DNA of 64,000 bases from Pseudomonas neuropathica (GCF_015461835.1 NZ_JACOPX010000002.1:310001-374000), one strand, 5' to 3'; shown: positions 25,431 through 37,157, counted from the first letter of the stretch. A program made the numbers and translations. The notes: generated by a model from the sequence alone, not told the origin.

Positions 25431-27536
25431 TTAAACGCCCGAAGCCTTGGCCGCTGCCACGTCTTTGATGGACAGCTTGATACGGCCGCGGTTGTCCACG
25501 TCCAGTACCAGCACTTCCACTTCCTGGCCTTCTTTCAGGATGTCGGTCACTTTCTCTACGCGAGCGTCGCTCAGCATCGAGATGTGCACCAGACCGTCCT
25601 TGCCCGGCAGGATGTTGACGAATGCGCCGAAGTCGACGATGCGCTCAACCTTGCCGACGTAGATCTTGCCGATCTCGGCTTCAGCGGTGATACCCAGAAC
25701 GCGCTGACGTGCTGCTTCAGCCGCTTCCTTGGTTTCGCCGAAGATCTTGATCGAACCGTCGTCTTCGATGTCGATCGAAGCCTTGGTTTCTTCGCAGATC
25801 GCACGGATGGTCGCGCCACCTTTACCGATAACGTCACGGATCTTGTCGGTGTCGATTTTCATCGCGATCATGGTCGGAGCGTTGGCCGACAGTTCGGTAC
25901 GCGACTGGCCGATGATCTGGTTCATCTGACCGAGGATGTTCAGGCGCGCTTCCAGGGCTTGGCCCAGAGCGATTTCCATGATCTCTTCGGTGATGCCCTT
26001 GATCTTGATGTCCATCTGCAGCGCAGTAACGCCTTTGGCGGTACCGGCTACTTTGAAGTCCATGTCGCCCAGGTGGTCTTCGTCACCGAGGATGTCGGTC
26101 AGGACGGCAAATTTCTCGCCTTCTTTAACCAGACCCATCGCGATACCGGCAACCGGCGCCTTCATCGGCACACCAGCATCCATCAGGGCCAGGGAAGCGC
26201 CGCAAACGGAAGCCATCGAGCTCGAACCGTTGGATTCGGTGATTTCCGAAACGACACGGATGGTGTACGGGAACACGTCAGCGGCCGGCAGCATGGCCGA
26301 AACCGAACGACGGGCCAGACGGCCGTGACCGATTTCACGACGACCAGCGCCACCCATGCGACCACACTCGCCCACCGAGAACGGAGGGAAGTTGTAGTGC
26401 AGCATGAACGGGTCTTTTTTCTCGCCTTCCAGGGTGTCCAGCAGTTGTGCGTCACGGGCAGTACCCAGTGTTGCAACGACCAGAGCCTGGGTTTCACCAC
26501 GGGTGAACAGCGCCGAACCGTGAGTCTTCGGCAGAACGCCGACTTCGATGTTCAGCGGACGTACGGTTTTGGTGTCGCGGCCGTCGATACGTGGCTTGCC
26601 GTTAACGATGTTTTCGCGAACGGTGCGGTATTCGATTTCGCCGAAAGCGGCTTTGACTTCGCTGGACGAAGGCTGGCCTTCTTCACCGGACAGCTTGGCA
26701 ACGACTTGATCCTTCAGCTCGCCCAGACGCGCGTAACGGTCGGCCTTGACGGTGATGGTGTAAGCCTGGGAGATCGCTTCGCCGAACTCGGCACGGATAG
26801 CGCCCAGCAGTTCGGTGGCTTCTGGCGCAGGCGCCCAGGTCCAGGTCGGCTTGGCAGCTTCGGCAGCCAGTTCTTTAACGGCGTTGATCACCACCTGGAA
26901 CTCGTCGTGAGCAAACAGTACCGCGCCCAGCATCTGGTCTTCGGTCAGCTCTTTGGCTTCCGATTCAACCATCAGTACGGCGTCGGAAGTACCGGCAACG
27001 ACCATGTCCAGGCTCGAAGCAGCTTGCTGCTCGTAAGTCGGGTTCAGCAGGTAGCCGGTGCTTTCGTGGAAAGCTACACGAGCGGCGCCGATCGGGCCGT
27101 CGAACGGAATGCCCGAGATGGCCAGGGCAGCCGAGGTACCGATCATCGCAGCGATGTCCGGATCGGTTTTCTTGCTGGTGGAAACGACGGTGCAGACAAC
27201 CTGCACTTCGTTCATGAAGCCTTCTGGGAACAGCGGACGGATCGGACGGTCGATCAGTCGGGAAGTCAGGGTTTCTTTCTCGGAAGGACGGCCTTCACGC
27301 TTGAAGAAACCACCAGGGATCTTACCGGCAGCGTAAGTCTTTTCCTGGTAGTGAACGGACAGAGGGAAGAAGCCCTTGCCCGGATCGGCTTGTTTTGCAC
27401 CGACTACAGTCACCAATACGCTGACGTCGTCGTCAACGGTGACCAATACTGCGCCGGAGGCCTGACGGGCGATACGGCCAGTCTCGAGGGTAACGGTCGA
27501 TTGACCGAACTGGAATTTTTTGATTACCGGGTTCAC
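25431..27536 (-). CDS. pnp: Polynucleotide phosphorylase
   Basis: The 701-aa 3'-5' phosphorolytic exoribonuclease is the trimeric core of the RNA degradosome. Domain order is RNase PH 1 (1-220), helical linker, RNase PH 2 (about 310-540; [30 protein letters not shown]), KH (about 555-615; [19 protein letters not shown]) and S1 (about 620-690; [20 protein letters not shown]). It lies downstream of rpsO across a 193-base leader containing a strong hairpin (27664-27701), the expected RNase III/PNPase autoregulation target. It is the last gene of the rimP-nusA-infB cluster and has its own terminator. Confidence 0.98.
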   Translation of the reverse strand: MNPVIKKFQFGQSTVTLETGRIARQASGAVLVTVDDDVSVLVTVVGAKQADPGKGFFPLSVHYQEKTYAAGKIPGGFFKREGRPSEKETLTSRLIDRPIRPLFPEGFMNEVQVVCTVVSTSKKTDPDIAAMIGTSAALAISGIPFDGPIGAARVAFHESTGYLLNPTYEQQAASSLDMVVAGTSDAVLMVESEAKELTEDQMLGAVLFAHDEFQVVINAVKELAAEAAKPTWTWAPAPEATELLGAIRAEFGEAISQAYTITVKADRYARLGELKDQVVAKLSGEEGQPSSSEVKAAFGEIEYRTVRENIVNGKPRIDGRDTKTVRPLNIEVGVLPKTHGSALFTRGETQALVVATLGTARDAQLLDTLEGEKKDPFMLHYNFPPFSVGECGRMGGAGRREIGHGRLARRSVSAMLPAADVFPYTIRVVSEITESNGSSSMASVCGASLALMDAGVPMKAPVAGIAMGLVKEGEKFAVLTDILGDEDHLGDMDFKVAGTAKGVTALQMDIKIKGITEEIMEIALGQALEARLNILGQMNQIIGQSRTELSANAPTMIAMKIDTDKIRDVIGKGGATIRAICEETKASIDIEDDGSIKIFGETKEAAEAARQRVLGITAEAEIGKIYVGKVERIVDFGAFVNILPGKDGLVHISMLSDARVEKVTDILKEGQEVEVLVLDVDNRGRIKLSIKDVAAAKASGV

Positions 27537-27663
27537 GGTGTCCTACCTTCTTTGTGGCTCTTGGGGGAACTGGTTTCTTGCGAATTCTTGGGCAATGTCG
27601 GGAATCGGCCCAACCCTTGTCCGGGGTAAAACGTGTATCCAGATAAAACTTGAGGCTGGGAGC

Positions 27664-27701
27664 CTGCAAGGCGACCGCGGTAAACCGCGGACGTCTTGCA
27701 G
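27664..27701 (-). promoter_or_regulatory. rpsO-pnp intergenic hairpin, probable RNase III site
   Basis: CTGCAAG...CCGCGG pairs with CCGCGG...CTTGCAG around a TTTA loop, with an internal mismatch. It has no T run, so it is not a simple terminator. In E. coli a long stem at this place is cut by RNase III and mediates pnp autocontrol; the same role is inferred here. Confidence 0.6.
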
Positions 27702-27729
27702 ACCACCAACCTCATAGCGCAATCGCTGA

Positions 27730-27999
27730 TTAGCGACGCAGACCCAGGCGAGCGATCAGAGCGCTGTAACGGCTCACGTCCTTGCCTTTCAGGTAGTCCA
27801 GCAGCTTGCGACGCTGGTTTACCATGCGGATCAGACCACGACGGGAGTGGTGATCTTTACCGTTGGCCTTGAAGTGACCTTGCAGTTTGTTGATGTTGGC
27901 GGTCAGCAGTGCAACTTGCACTTCTGGCGAACCAGTGTCACCAACAGCTTGCTGGTAGTCAGCAACGATTTGAGCTTTTTCTTGAACGTCGAGAGCCAT
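27730..27999 (-). CDS. rpsO: 30S ribosomal protein S15
   Basis: The 89-aa product has the standard length. It binds the 16S rRNA central domain early in assembly. Family marks are [48 protein letters not shown] and the C-terminal [12 protein letters not shown]. It sits between truB and pnp, the conserved enterobacterial and pseudomonad order. Two small hairpins in its 5' leader may be the S15 autoregulatory site. Confidence 0.98.
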   Translation of the reverse strand: MALDVQEKAQIVADYQQAVGDTGSPEVQVALLTANINKLQGHFKANGKDHHSRRGLIRMVNQRRKLLDYLKGKDVSRYSALIARLGLRR

Positions 28000-28022
28000 G
28001 AGGCAATCCTTTTATCAGGAAA

Positions 28023-28065
28023 CTGTTTCAGGGAAACAGCTTCAACAGGCCAGGGACAAATCCCT
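28023..28065 (-). promoter_or_regulatory. rpsO leader hairpins, possible S15 autoregulatory site
   Basis: On the minus strand AGGGA-TTTG-TCCCT (28052-28065) is followed by CTGTTT-loop-AAACAG (28023-28039), ending 24 bases before the rpsO ATG. S15 represses its own mRNA in several bacteria through leader structures of this size. The assignment here is inference from position. Confidence 0.35.
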
Positions 28066-28141
28066 GTATCTATAAATGAGTCGTGACCGTGCCTGTTAAC
28101 AGCCACACTCGCCGACCTGCTGTTACACAGGCCGGTTCCGG

Positions 28142-29059
28142 TCATTCTGACCGAATCAAACGACGTGGCGCGATGCGCCCGTCTTCGCTCACTTCACCGA
28201 TACCGATGAAGCGACCATTGTGATCCTGTACCCGTACCATGCCGAACTTCGGAGCATCCGGGGCACGTACCGGCTGGCCGTTGAGCCAGTAGAACGCGCT
28301 CGCTTCCGAGAAGTGCAGCAACGGCCAATCCAGCAGGCCGCTGTCCGATGGCATCAGGAAGCGATCAACCGCTTCGTTGCCGCCTTCGGCATGTACCGCT
28401 TCAAGCTCTTCGAGGGTAACCGTCTGCGCCAGGGTGAAAGGCCCGGCCTGGGTACGACGCAATTCAGCGACGTACGCACCACAACCGAGTTGCTCACCGA
28501 TATCCTCCACCAGGGTGCGAATATAGGTGCCCTTGCTGCAATCCACCGCAAGACGCGCAGTATCGCCTTCGAAGGCCAGTAATTCCAAGCGCGCAATAGT
28601 AACAGAACGCGGTTCGCGCTCCACTACTTCGCCTGCACGAGCCAGCTTGTACAGCGGCTGGCCATCACGCTTGAGCGCCGAGTACATCGGCGGTATCTGA
28701 CTGATTTGCCCGCGAAATTTCGGCAGAACTGCTTCGACATCGGCGCGACCAACGGTCACCGGGCGCTCCTGCAAAACCTCACCTTCGGCGTCTGCCGTGG
28801 TGGTGGTCTTGCCCAGTTGCGCCAGGGTTTCATAACCCTTGTCGGAATCGAGCAGGTATTGCGAGAACTTGGTGGCCTCACCGAAGCACAACGGCAAAAC
28901 GCCGGTGGCCAGTGGGTCGAGGCTACCGGTGTGACCGGCCTTCTCGGCATTGAGCAGCCAGCGGACCTTCTGCAACGCGGCATTGGAGGTGAACCCCAAC
29001 GGTTTGTCGAGCAGGATGATGCCGCTGACGTTACGACGGATACGTTTGACCTGAGCCAC
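28142..29059 (-). CDS. truB: tRNA pseudouridine-55 synthase
   Basis: The 305-aa product isomerises U55 in the T-loop of tRNAs. The catalytic motif [17 protein letters not shown] (Asp about residue 48) and [13 protein letters not shown] are present, with a C-terminal PUA-like domain. GTG 29059 gives the usual [21 protein letters not shown]-terminus with AAGGAG eight bases upstream; the longer frame to 29125 overlaps rbfA by 62 bases. The stop of rbfA lies four bases before this GTG, indicating coupling in the infB-rbfA-truB unit. Confidence 0.97.
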   Translation of the reverse strand: MAQVKRIRRNVSGIILLDKPLGFTSNAALQKVRWLLNAEKAGHTGSLDPLATGVLPLCFGEATKFSQYLLDSDKGYETLAQLGKTTTTADAEGEVLQERPVTVGRADVEAVLPKFRGQISQIPPMYSALKRDGQPLYKLARAGEVVEREPRSVTIARLELLAFEGDTARLAVDCSKGTYIRTLVEDIGEQLGCGAYVAELRRTQAGPFTLAQTVTLEELEAVHAEGGNEAVDRFLMPSDSGLLDWPLLHFSEASAFYWLNGQPVRAPDAPKFGMVRVQDHNGRFIGIGEVSEDGRIAPRRLIRSE

Positions 29060-29063
29060 CGAA

Positions 29064-29465
29064 TTACTCCTTGGTGTCTTCAGGTTCAGCAACCACCGGA
29101 TGCTGATTGTCTTCAGCCACGGCACGCTCGATCAGCGCCGACAGGTGCGCACCACGGACAACGGATTCGTCGTAGTGGAAGTGCAATTGCGGCACGCTGC
29201 GCAGTTTCATTTCACGGGCCAATTGCATACGCAGGAAGCCTGCGGCGGAATTGAGCACCTTGATGCTTTGCGCGATGTCTTCAGCGTTGTCCTGCCCCAT
29301 CACGGTAATGAAAATCTTGGCGTGACCGACGTCACGGCTGACTTCAACTGCGGTAATGGTGACCAGACCCACACGTGGATCTTTGACTTCGCGACGGATC
29401 AGTTGGGCCAGCTCACGCTGCATCTGATCGCCGATACGTTGGGTACGGCTGTATTCTTTTGCCAT
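29064..29465 (-). CDS. rbfA: Ribosome-binding factor A
   Basis: The 133-aa product is a 30S maturation factor with a KH-type fold that binds near helix 1 of 16S rRNA and is needed for cold adaptation. Visible motifs: [41 protein letters not shown] and the C-terminal [21 protein letters not shown]. The acidic tail after residue 120 is not conserved in sequence. It follows infB after 159 bases containing a hairpin, and is coupled to truB. Confidence 0.97.
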   Translation of the reverse strand: MAKEYSRTQRIGDQMQRELAQLIRREVKDPRVGLVTITAVEVSRDVGHAKIFITVMGQDNAEDIAQSIKVLNSAAGFLRMQLAREMKLRSVPQLHFHYDESVVRGAHLSALIERAVAEDNQHPVVAEPEDTKE

Positions 29466-29519
29466 GATTTGTTACCTGTTACTGCCCTGCGGTGAAACCC
29501 GCAAGGTCTGAAAGCGGCA

Positions 29520-29553
29520 AACGCCCGGCCTGACAAAAGCCAGACCGGGCGTT
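29520..29553 (-). terminator. GC-rich hairpin between infB and rbfA
   Basis: ACGCCCGG (29521-29528) pairs with CCGGGCGT (29545-29552), extended by further pairs around an AAAAG loop. Only a three-T run follows on the minus strand, so it may be a partial terminator or an RNA processing/stability element within the operon rather than its end. Confidence 0.4.
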
Positions 29554-29624
29554 GCGTTTAGAGTCCGGGTGATGCGCCGCACCGTTGAGTGCGGCAGCCC
29601 ATCACGGCTCCTGAAGTGCGCGAG

Positions 29625-32156
29625 TTAGAGGCTGCGAGCAACCTGAACCTTCTCGAAGACTTCGATCTTGTCGCCGACTTTGACGTCGTTGTAGCTCTTC
29701 ACGCCGATACCGCATTCCATGCCGGCACGTACTTCGGAAGCGTCATCCTTGAAGCGGCGCAGGGATTCCAGCTCGCCTTCGAAGATAACGATGTCTTCAC
29801 GCAGTACACGGATCGGACGGTTACGGTGCACAACACCTTCGATCACCATGCAGCCTGCGATCGCGCCAAACTTCGGCGAACGGAACACGTCACGCACTTC
29901 AGCCACACCCAGAATGTTCTCGCGAACATCGCTGCCGAGCATGCCGGTCAGGGCTTTCTTGACGTCTTCGATGATGTCGTAGATCACGTTGTAGTAACGC
30001 ATGTCCAGACCTTCCTGCTCGACGATCTTCCGTGCGCCAGCATCGGCACGCACGTTGAAGCCGAACAGTACAGCGTTGGAAGCCAGTGCCAGGTTAGCGT
30101 CGGACTCGGTGATACCACCGACGCCGCCGCCGACTACGCGCACTTGAACTTCGTCGTTGCCCAGGCCATTCAAGGCACCGTTCAACGCTTCCAGCGAACC
30201 ACGGACGTCGGATTTGAGGACGATGTTGAGCGTCTTCTTCTCGGCCTGACCCATGTTTTCGAAGATGTTTTCCAGCTTGCCGGCGTGAGCGCGAGCCAGT
30301 TTGACTTCGCGGAACTTGCCTTGACGGAACAGAGCCACTTCACGGGCTTTCTTCTCGTCAGCAACCACGCTCATCTCGTCGCCAGCGTCCGGGGTACCGT
30401 CCAGGCCGAGGATCTCGACAGGAATGGATGGACCGGCTTCTTTGATTGGCTTGCCGTTCTCGTCGAGCATGGCACGCACGCGGCCATAGTTCGAACCGAC
30501 CAGAACCATGTCGCCTTGGCGCAGGGTACCGTCTTGAACCAGAACGGTTGCCACCGGGCCACGACCTTTGTCGAGACGCGATTCAACCACAACGCCGCGG
30601 CCAGGAGCCGATGGAGTTGCTTTCAGTTCGAGAACTTCAGCTTGCAGCAGAACGGCTTCCAGCAACTCGTCCACGCCAGTACCGACTTTCGCCGAAACCG
30701 GAACGAACGGCGTATCACCGCCCCACTCTTCGGAAGTTACGCCGTGAACCGACAGTTCGCTACGGATGCGATCGAGATCGGCGCCCGGCTTGTCGATTTT
30801 GTTCACTGCTACAACCAGTGGAACGCCAGCCGCTACAGCGTGCTGAACAGCTTCAATGGTCTGCGGCATCACGCCGTCGTCCGCCGCAACCACCAGGATC
30901 ACGATGTCGGTCGCCTTGGCACCACGAGCACGCATTGCGGTAAACGCGGCGTGACCCGGGGTGTCGAGGAAGGTGACCATGCCGCGTTCGGTTTCAACGT
31001 GGTATGCACCGATGTGCTGAGTAATACCGCCGGCTTCGCCAGCAGCTACCTTGGCACGACGGATGTAGTCGAGCAGGGACGTTTTACCGTGGTCAACGTG
31101 GCCCATTACGGTCACGACTGGCGCACGGGAGAACGACTCACCTTCAAACTTCAGGGACTCGGCCAGGGAATCTTCCAGGGCGGTGTCGCTGACCAGGGTC
31201 ACTTTGTGGCCCAGTTCTTCAGCTACCAGTTGAGCAGTTTCCTGATCAAGCACCTGGTTGATGGTCGCTGGAGTACCCAGTTTGAACATGAACTTGATGA
31301 TTTCAGCAGCCTTGACCGACATCTGATTGGCGAGATCGCCAACAGTGATGGTCTCGCCGATCTGCACATCACGCACGACAGGGCCGGTTGGGCTCTGGAA
31401 ACCGTGAGCGTTGCGCTTCTTCAGCTTGGCCTTGCCGCGACCACCACGACGGAAGCCATCGCTTTCTTCGTCGGTAGTGCGTGGTGCCACGCGTGGAGCC
31501 GGCGCTTTTTCTTTGACCGAGGCGCGATGCGGAGCGTTTTTGCGCTCGCCATCACCGCCACCGCTGCGACGATTGTTATCGTCAGCACGTGGCTTGTCCG
31601 GACGGCGCTGTTCGTTCTGCTTGTTGCGAACGTCAGCAGACGGAGCTGGAGCAGCGGCAACCACCGGTGCGCTTTCGCGAACAGGTTCGGCCACTGCAGC
31701 CGGCGCCGCAACGGCGTCGCTGGTAGCGTTCTGCGCAGCAGCAGGCTGATTACGCGCTTCTACTTCGGCGCGTTGCTTGGCTTCTTCTTCAGCCTTCTGA
31801 CGGGCAGCATTTTCTACTGCGCGACGCTCATCCAGTTCACGCTTGCGCTCGGCTTCGATTTCTTCCGGGCTACGCTGTACGAAAACTTTCTTCTTGCGGA
31901 CTTCAACGCTGATGCTTTTGCTGCCAGCAACACGCAGGGTGCTGGTGGTTTTACGCTGCAGCGTGATCTTGCGTGGTTCTTCCACTTTCGCCTTGTGGCT
32001 GCTTTTCAAGTGAGTCAGCAGGGACTGCTTCTCACTGTCAGTCACATTTTCTTCGGCGGCGGTGTGCGGCAGACCTGCCTCACGCATCTGCTGCAACAGG
32101 CGCTCTACCGGTGTTTTGACCTCATCGGCCAGTTGTTTCACCGTGACTTGCGTCAT
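29625..32156 (-). CDS. infB: Translation initiation factor IF-2
   Basis: The 843-aa GTPase places initiator tRNA on the 30S subunit. The N-terminal IF2-N domain ([24 protein letters not shown]) is followed by an Ala/Glu/Arg-rich charged linker (about residues 100-270, [17 protein letters not shown] region). The G domain has [15 protein letters not shown] (G1), DTPGHAAF (G3) and [13 protein letters not shown] (G4), and the C-terminal domains bind fMet-tRNA. ATG 32156 has GAGGAGAG nearby. It follows nusA by 27 bases. The initiator tRNA gene itself lies at the head of the same cluster. Confidence 0.98.
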   Translation of the reverse strand: MTQVTVKQLADEVKTPVERLLQQMREAGLPHTAAEENVTDSEKQSLLTHLKSSHKAKVEEPRKITLQRKTTSTLRVAGSKSISVEVRKKKVFVQRSPEEIEAERKRELDERRAVENAARQKAEEEAKQRAEVEARNQPAAAQNATSDAVAAPAAVAEPVRESAPVVAAAPAPSADVRNKQNEQRRPDKPRADDNNRRSGGGDGERKNAPHRASVKEKAPAPRVAPRTTDEESDGFRRGGRGKAKLKKRNAHGFQSPTGPVVRDVQIGETITVGDLANQMSVKAAEIIKFMFKLGTPATINQVLDQETAQLVAEELGHKVTLVSDTALEDSLAESLKFEGESFSRAPVVTVMGHVDHGKTSLLDYIRRAKVAAGEAGGITQHIGAYHVETERGMVTFLDTPGHAAFTAMRARGAKATDIVILVVAADDGVMPQTIEAVQHAVAAGVPLVVAVNKIDKPGADLDRIRSELSVHGVTSEEWGGDTPFVPVSAKVGTGVDELLEAVLLQAEVLELKATPSAPGRGVVVESRLDKGRGPVATVLVQDGTLRQGDMVLVGSNYGRVRAMLDENGKPIKEAGPSIPVEILGLDGTPDAGDEMSVVADEKKAREVALFRQGKFREVKLARAHAGKLENIFENMGQAEKKTLNIVLKSDVRGSLEALNGALNGLGNDEVQVRVVGGGVGGITESDANLALASNAVLFGFNVRADAGARKIVEQEGLDMRYYNVIYDIIEDVKKALTGMLGSDVRENILGVAEVRDVFRSPKFGAIAGCMVIEGVVHRNRPIRVLREDIVIFEGELESLRRFKDDASEVRAGMECGIGVKSYNDVKVGDKIEVFEKVQVARSL

Positions 32157-32183
32157 GCACTTCTCTCCTCAGGCCGCGCCTAA

Positions 32184-33665
32184 TTACTCGAACCAGTGGG
32201 CTCGGGCGGCCATGATCAACTTGCCGGCACGATCATCGTCAATGCCGTCGATGTCGAGCAGGTCGTCAATAGACTGCTCGGCCAGGTCTTCGCGGGTAAT
32301 TACGCCGCGCACCGCCAGTTCCATCGCCAAATCCTTGTCCATACCCTCAAGCGAGAGCAGGTCTTCGGCCGGATGGGCGTCTGCCAGCTTTTCCTCAGTA
32401 GCGATGGCTTTGGTCAACAAACGATCCTTGGCACGAGCGCGAAGCTCGTTGACGATGTCCTCGTCAAAGCCGTCGATGTTGAGCATTTCTTCCAACGGTA
32501 CGTAGGCAATCTCTTCCAGGCTGGTGAAGCCTTCATCTACCAGCACCTGAGCCAGTTCTTCGTCGACTTCCAGCTCGTCGATGAAGTTGCGCAGGATGTC
32601 GCCGGTTTCTGCTTGCTGCTTAGCCTGGATGTCCGATTCGGTCATCACGTTCAGGGTCCAGCCAGTCAACTGGCTGGCCAGACGCACGTTCTGACCACCA
32701 CGACCGATGGCCTGAGCCAGATTGTCTGCGCCAACGGCGATGTCCATTGCATGGGCATCTTCGTCAACGATAATTGCCGCAACCTCAGCCGGGGACATGG
32801 CGTTGATCACGAACTGAGCCGGGTTGTCGTCCCACAGGACGATATCCACACGCTCACCGCCCAACTCGCCCGACACTGCCTGGACGCGCGAACCGCGCAT
32901 ACCGATGCAAGCGCCCTGCGGGTCGATGCGTTTGTCCTTGGAGCGGACGGCGATCTTGGCGCGCGAACCCGGATCACGGGACGCTGCCATTACTTCGATC
33001 AAGCCTTCGGCAATTTCCGGCACTTCGATGCGGAACAGCTCGATCAGCATTTCCGGCGCGGTACGCGACAGGATCAACTGCGGGCCGCGGTTCTCGGTGC
33101 GGATTTCCTTGAGCAGCGCACGCAGGCGCACGCCGACACGGAAAGTTTCGCGAGAAATGATGTCTTCACGGGCCAGCAACGCTTCAGCGTTGTTACCCAG
33201 ATCGACGATCACGTTGTCGCGGGTGACTTTTTTCACGGTGCCGGAGATGATTTCTCCCAGGCGCTCGCGATAGGCGTCGACCACTTGAGCGCGCTCGGCT
33301 TCGCGAACTTTCTGCACGATGACCTGCTTGGCAGTCTGTGCAGCGATGCGGCCGAACTCGATGGATTCGATCTTTTCTTCAACGACGTCGCCAACCTTGG
33401 CGCCAGGATGCGTTTCAGCAACCTTGGTTGGCCAGGTTTCGATGGCCGGATCGTCGAGATCATTCTCTTCAACGACCGTCCAGCGACGGAAAGTTTCGTA
33501 AGAACCGGTGTGGCGATTAATTTCCACACGCAGGTCTACTTCGTCTTCAAAACGCTTTTTGGTAGCAGTGGCCAGAGCCAGCTCCAGCGCTTCAAAAATT
33601 ACGCTTGCCGGTACGCCCTTTTCATTGGATACCGACTCAACAACCAGCAGTACTTCTTTGCTCAT
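32184..33665 (-). CDS. nusA: Transcription elongation/termination factor NusA
   Basis: The 493-aa product binds RNA polymerase and modulates pausing, termination and antitermination. Order: N-terminal polymerase-binding domain, S1 (about 135-200), KH1 and KH2 ([46 protein letters not shown]), then two C-terminal acidic helix-hairpin-helix repeats ([18 protein letters not shown] and [27 protein letters not shown]). ATG 33665 ([17 protein letters not shown]) has a ribosome-binding site GGCGAGG upstream; the frame extends to 33686. It lies between rimP and infB in the conserved order. Confidence 0.98.
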   Translation of the reverse strand: MSKEVLLVVESVSNEKGVPASVIFEALELALATATKKRFEDEVDLRVEINRHTGSYETFRRWTVVEENDLDDPAIETWPTKVAETHPGAKVGDVVEEKIESIEFGRIAAQTAKQVIVQKVREAERAQVVDAYRERLGEIISGTVKKVTRDNVIVDLGNNAEALLAREDIISRETFRVGVRLRALLKEIRTENRGPQLILSRTAPEMLIELFRIEVPEIAEGLIEVMAASRDPGSRAKIAVRSKDKRIDPQGACIGMRGSRVQAVSGELGGERVDIVLWDDNPAQFVINAMSPAEVAAIIVDEDAHAMDIAVGADNLAQAIGRGGQNVRLASQLTGWTLNVMTESDIQAKQQAETGDILRNFIDELEVDEELAQVLVDEGFTSLEEIAYVPLEEMLNIDGFDEDIVNELRARAKDRLLTKAIATEEKLADAHPAEDLLSLEGMDKDLAMELAVRGVITREDLAEQSIDDLLDIDGIDDDRAGKLIMAARAHWFE

Positions 33666-33712
33666 CGTACGCCTCGCCTTTCGCAAGCCATTGGATCCGC
33701 GGGATCCGCGTC

Positions 33713-34171
33713 TCAGTCAAAACTGGGAATAATGTTGGCCTTGTCGATCATATCGATCGGCAACAGGAACTCATGGTCATCTACCTGCACCACAACATCC
33801 TGTTCTTCTACACCGCGCAGAAGGCCCTGAAAGTTGCGTCGACCTTCAAAAGGCGAGCGCAGCTTGATCTTCACTTGTTCACCGGCAAATTTTGCAAACT
33901 GCTCAAGAGTGAACAGTGGGCGCTCCATGCCAGGCGAGGAAACTTCGAGGGTGTATTCAACGGAAATTGGATCTTCAACATCCAGTACACCGCTGATCTG
34001 ACGGCTGACAATGGCGCAATCGTCCACCAGCACGCCACCCTCTTTATCGATATAAACGCGCAACATCGAGTGACGACCCTGAGCCGAAAACTCGATACCC
34101 CAGCATTCATAGCCCAGGGCCACGACCACCGGGGCCAGCAAGGCCTGCAACTCTTCTAGCTTGCTCGACAC
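33713..34171 (-). CDS. rimP: Ribosome maturation factor RimP
   Basis: The 152-aa 30S assembly factor has the two-domain fold seen as [67 protein letters not shown] and a C-terminal SH3-like half. The start is GTG 34171 with AGGGGG eight bases upstream. It heads the rimP-nusA-infB unit; upstream lie a terminator hairpin and the initiator tRNA gene, the same order as metY-rimP-nusA in E. coli. Confidence 0.96.
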   Translation of the reverse strand: MSSKLEELQALLAPVVVALGYECWGIEFSAQGRHSMLRVYIDKEGGVLVDDCAIVSRQISGVLDVEDPISVEYTLEVSSPGMERPLFTLEQFAKFAGEQVKIKLRSPFEGRRNFQGLLRGVEEQDVVVQVDDHEFLLPIDMIDKANIIPSFD

Positions 34172-34212
34172 CTGAACCCCCTAGTGCATGATATGTGCAT
34201 GCTTTGCAAAAT

Positions 34213-34236
34213 AAAAAAATGGGCTTAACGCCCATC
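34213..34236 (-). terminator. Rho-independent terminator/attenuator upstream of rimP
   Basis: On the minus strand GATGGGC-GTTAA-GCCCAT is followed by seven Ts. It lies between the initiator tRNA gene and rimP, 41 bases before the rimP start, and is the third terminator in a row from tRNA-Leu downward. Confidence 0.75.
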
Positions 34237-34278
34237 CTTGAAACGCCGTCGAACAGCGGCGTTGAAAGTGTCCAGCTA

Positions 34279-34303
34279 ACAAAAAGCCCCTTAAAAGGGG
34301 CTC
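34279..34303 (-). terminator. Terminator after initiator tRNA-Met
   Basis: AGCCCC-TTTTAA-GGGGCT followed by TTTTGTT on the minus strand, eight bases after the tRNA 3' end. Confidence 0.8.
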
Positions 34304-34310
34304 CTTAAAC

Positions 34311-34387
<77 letters not shown>

Positions 34388-34453
34388 ACAAAGCTGGGGC
34401 GGAAGTATACGACCGATCCCTTATAGGGTCAATGTAACCTTCCACCTGCAAGA

Positions 34454-34475
34454 AAGCCCGCAACAGCGGGCTCTC
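34454..34475 (-). terminator. Terminator after tRNA-Leu
   Basis: AGCCCGC-TGTT-GCGGGCT followed by TTCTT on the minus strand, about ten bases after the tRNA-Leu 3' end. Confidence 0.7.
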
Positions 34476-34484
34476 CTGACTAAT

Positions 34485-34570
34485 TGGTACCGAGAAGGGG
34501 ACTCGAACCCCTACACCCTATGGGCACAACCACCTCAAGGTTGCGTGTCTACCAATTCCACCACCTCGGC
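34485..34570 (-). tRNA. tRNA-Leu(GAG)
   Basis: The 86-nt class II tRNA with long variable arm has anticodon loop CTTGAGG, anticodon GAG (reads CUC and CUU), GGTTCGAGTC T-loop and encoded CCA. Only 21 bases separate it from the secG stop, so it is probably processed from a tpiA-secG transcript or has its promoter inside secG. Confidence 0.96.
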
Positions 34571-34591
34571 AAAACTACGTTGAAACCCTTC

Positions 34592-34978
34592 TTACTTCTG
34601 CTCTTGAGCTGGAGGTACGTCAGTCGCTGGAGTAGCCGACTTTTGCTCTTGAAGCACCGGGACATCATCAGAAGCCGGTTGTTGTTGCTTAGGCACTTCC
34701 AACACTGCTGGATTTGGGAGACCTGCCTGAGTCAGCTGATGAGCCTTCTCTTTAGCAAAGTAACCTAACCCCAAGCTGGTTATGAAGAAACCGGCGGCAA
34801 GTATAGCAGTAAACTTACTAAGAAAGGTAGAGGAACCTTGGCTTCCGAACACAGTATTTGAAGCACCTGCTCCGAAAGACGCGCCAGCGTCCGCACCCTT
34901 ACCCTGCTGCAGCAAAACCAGAGCAACTACGCCCAATGCACCCAGCAGATGAAAAACGACTACGACTGTTTCCAGCAT
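34592..34978 (-). CDS. secG: Preprotein translocase subunit SecG
   Basis: The 128-aa inner-membrane subunit of SecYEG stimulates protein export. Two membrane segments, [20 protein letters not shown] and [19 protein letters not shown], flank the conserved cytoplasmic loop [20 protein letters not shown]. The C-terminal 40 residues are Pro/Gln/Glu-rich with a repeated PxLQEQK-like unit and lie in the cytoplasm. ATG 34978 gives [13 protein letters not shown]; the frame extends upstream into tpiA. It is four bases after the tpiA stop. Confidence 0.96.
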   Translation of the reverse strand: MLETVVVVFHLLGALGVVALVLLQQGKGADAGASFGAGASNTVFGSQGSSTFLSKFTAILAAGFFITSLGLGYFAKEKAHQLTQAGLPNPAVLEVPKQQQPASDDVPVLQEQKSATPATDVPPAQEQK

Positions 34979-34982
34979 TTTT

Positions 34983-35738
34983 TCAGTTTCCCGCGGCGCG
35001 ACAGATCGCACCGAACTCATCTGCATTCAGGGAAGCTCCACCAATGAGCCCCCCATCGATATCCGGCATGCCGAACAGTTCGACCGCATTGGCCGCCTTC
35101 ACGCTGCCGCCGTATAGAAGGCGCACACCTCGTGCGACTTCAGAATTCTCTGCCGCCAACTGCTCGCGAATGGCTTTATGCACATCCTGAGCCTGTTGCG
35201 GCGTTGCAGTCAGTCCGGTACCAATGGCCCAGACAGGCTCGTAAGCGATGACTGCCTTGGCAAAAGCACCTACACCCAGCTCCTCGATGATGCTGCCCAG
35301 CTGACGCCCGACAACCTCAAGAGTTTTTCCAGCTTCGCGTTGCTCGAGGGTTTCCCCTATACACAACACCGGAATCAAGCCACATGCCTGTGCCGATGCG
35401 AACTTGCGATTCAGCATCCCGTCTCGCTCGCCCATTATCTGGCGGCGTTCGGAGTGCCCGACAAGCACAAGGGAACAACCTGCATCCACCAACTGACTCG
35501 GTGCAATCTCACCGGTCAATGCACCTTGCATGGATTCCACCGCAGAATTCTGCGCACCGACCGAAATCGATTTACCTTTCAAGCCATCAATCACCTGATT
35601 GATATACAAGCAAGGCGGGAATACCGCGACATCAACACCGCTTGGCAAGGCCAGATGACGAAGGCCGTTGATCAGCTCAGCGACGCTGGCGCGGGTACCG
35701 TGCATCTTCCAGTTACCAGCTACCATAGGGCGACGCAT
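34983..35738 (-). CDS. tpiA: Triose-phosphate isomerase
   Basis: The 251-aa TIM-barrel enzyme interconverts dihydroxyacetone phosphate and glyceraldehyde 3-phosphate. Active-site marks are AGNWKMHG (Lys), VGHSERR (His) and [11 protein letters not shown] (Glu, then the phosphate-gripping loop), with [11 protein letters not shown] near the C-terminus. It is the first gene of tpiA-secG and follows glmM after 65 bases, as in PA4748-PA4747. Confidence 0.98.
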   Translation of the reverse strand: MRRPMVAGNWKMHGTRASVAELINGLRHLALPSGVDVAVFPPCLYINQVIDGLKGKSISVGAQNSAVESMQGALTGEIAPSQLVDAGCSLVLVGHSERRQIMGERDGMLNRKFASAQACGLIPVLCIGETLEQREAGKTLEVVGRQLGSIIEELGVGAFAKAVIAYEPVWAIGTGLTATPQQAQDVHKAIREQLAAENSEVARGVRLLYGGSVKAANAVELFGMPDIDGGLIGGASLNADEFGAICRAAGN

Positions 35739-35803
35739 GCTGTACCTCGTCGGTCAAAGTGGGCGCAGATGTTACCCAACACAATCATGGCTTGCAAGCC
35801 GTA

Positions 35804-37141
35804 TCAGGCAGAAACTTCAGTTACCAGTTTTGCCAGCTCTTCGGCGTAGTTGCGAACCTGGGTTTCATCCTCGCCTTCGACCATTACCCGCACCAAAGGC
35901 TCTGTCCCGGACTTGCGCAAAAGCACGCGCCCGCGTCCCGCCATTGCCTGGGTGACGCGCGCACTGGCCTCCTTGACAGCCGGGTGCTCCAGCGGACTTT
36001 CGCCACCACCAAAACGCACATTGATCAGTACCTGAGGGCACTTGCGCAATGCCTGGCGGGTTTGCGCCAAACCTTCATTACGGGTCTTCAGCGCCATCAG
36101 CACCTGCAACGCAGCGATGATCGCATCACCGGTCGTGGTGTGATTGAAGCAAACGATATGTCCCGAGTTCTCTCCGCCGACCAGCCAGTTGCGTTCAAGC
36201 AACTCGGCTATCACGTAGCGGTCACCCACATTGGCACGAATGAATGGAATCGAAAGATCCGCCAGCGCGAGTTCCAGCCCCAGATTACTCATCAGGGTAC
36301 CAACGACACCGCCCTGCAATTTGCCCCGCTCATGCAGATCACGAGCGATGATAAACAGCAATTCGTCACCGTCGACGATGGCGCCAGTGTGATCGACCAT
36401 CAGCACCCGATCACCATCACCATCGAAAGCGATACCCAGGTCGGCATGCTCGGCGAGCACCGCAGCCTGCAACTGACCCATATGGGTCGAGCCGCAGTTT
36501 TCATTGATATTCAGACCGTTTGGCTGCGCTGAAAGCACAACGACTTCTGCCCCCAATTCGCGGAAGACGCTCGGAGCCACCTTATAGGTCGCACCATGCG
36601 CACAGTCGATAACGATCTTGAGACCGGAAAAACTGGTCCCGGTTGGCACACTGCTTTTGCAGAACTCAATGTAGCGACCTGATGCATCGTTGATTCGCGA
36701 CACTTTGCCGATCTTGCTCGACTCGACCACAGTCATCGGGGTATCGAGCAGCTCCTCAATCATCAGCTCCAGCTCATCCGGCAGCTTGGTGCCTTTACCG
36801 GAGAAAAACTTGATGCCGTTATCGTCATGCGGATTGTGCGAAGCACTGATCACGATACCGGCCTCAGCCTGGAACGTTCGCGACAGATAGGCGATAGCCG
36901 GCGTCGGCATAGGGCCCAGCAGCATCACATCAGCGCCCGCTGATGTCAGACCAGCCTCAAGTGCCGATTCGAACATATAACCGGAAATACGCGTGTCCTT
37001 GCCGACCAGCACCTTGCAAGCGCCCATTTTGCGGAACGCCATGCCGGCAGCCCAGCCGAGCTTGAGCATGAAGTCAGGAGTAATCGGGTATTCACCGACT
37101 CGACCACGAATGCCGTCAGTACCAAAGTATTTCTTGCTCAT
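35804..37141 (-). CDS. glmM: Phosphoglucosamine mutase
   Basis: The 445-aa product converts glucosamine 6-phosphate to glucosamine 1-phosphate for UDP-GlcNAc, and so for peptidoglycan and lipopolysaccharide. Motifs: [10 protein letters not shown] at the N-terminus, [16 protein letters not shown] (phosphoserine near residue 101), [11 protein letters not shown] (metal), GGENSGH (sugar binding) and [12 protein letters not shown] (phosphate binding). It is coupled to folP, 16 bases upstream, in the ftsH-folP-glmM unit found also in E. coli. Confidence 0.98.
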   Translation of the reverse strand: MSKKYFGTDGIRGRVGEYPITPDFMLKLGWAAGMAFRKMGACKVLVGKDTRISGYMFESALEAGLTSAGADVMLLGPMPTPAIAYLSRTFQAEAGIVISASHNPHDDNGIKFFSGKGTKLPDELELMIEELLDTPMTVVESSKIGKVSRINDASGRYIEFCKSSVPTGTSFSGLKIVIDCAHGATYKVAPSVFRELGAEVVVLSAQPNGLNINENCGSTHMGQLQAAVLAEHADLGIAFDGDGDRVLMVDHTGAIVDGDELLFIIARDLHERGKLQGGVVGTLMSNLGLELALADLSIPFIRANVGDRYVIAELLERNWLVGGENSGHIVCFNHTTTGDAIIAALQVLMALKTRNEGLAQTRQALRKCPQVLINVRFGGGESPLEHPAVKEASARVTQAMAGRGRVLLRKSGTEPLVRVMVEGEDETQVRNYAEELAKLVTEVSA

Positions 37142-37157
37142 AAGTGCTCCATCATTC

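Noticed and set aside
25198..25434. An open frame running through tRNA-Thr, and similar frames through the tRNA-Met and tRNA-Leu genes
   Set aside because: The predicted peptides (such as RNRTCDLRV) are the well-known false translations of antisense tRNA genes.
29589..32183. An 864-codon open frame antisense to infB
   Set aside because: It mirrors a certain gene of high GC content. It has no ribosome-binding site and no recognisable domain, so it is a codon-bias shadow.
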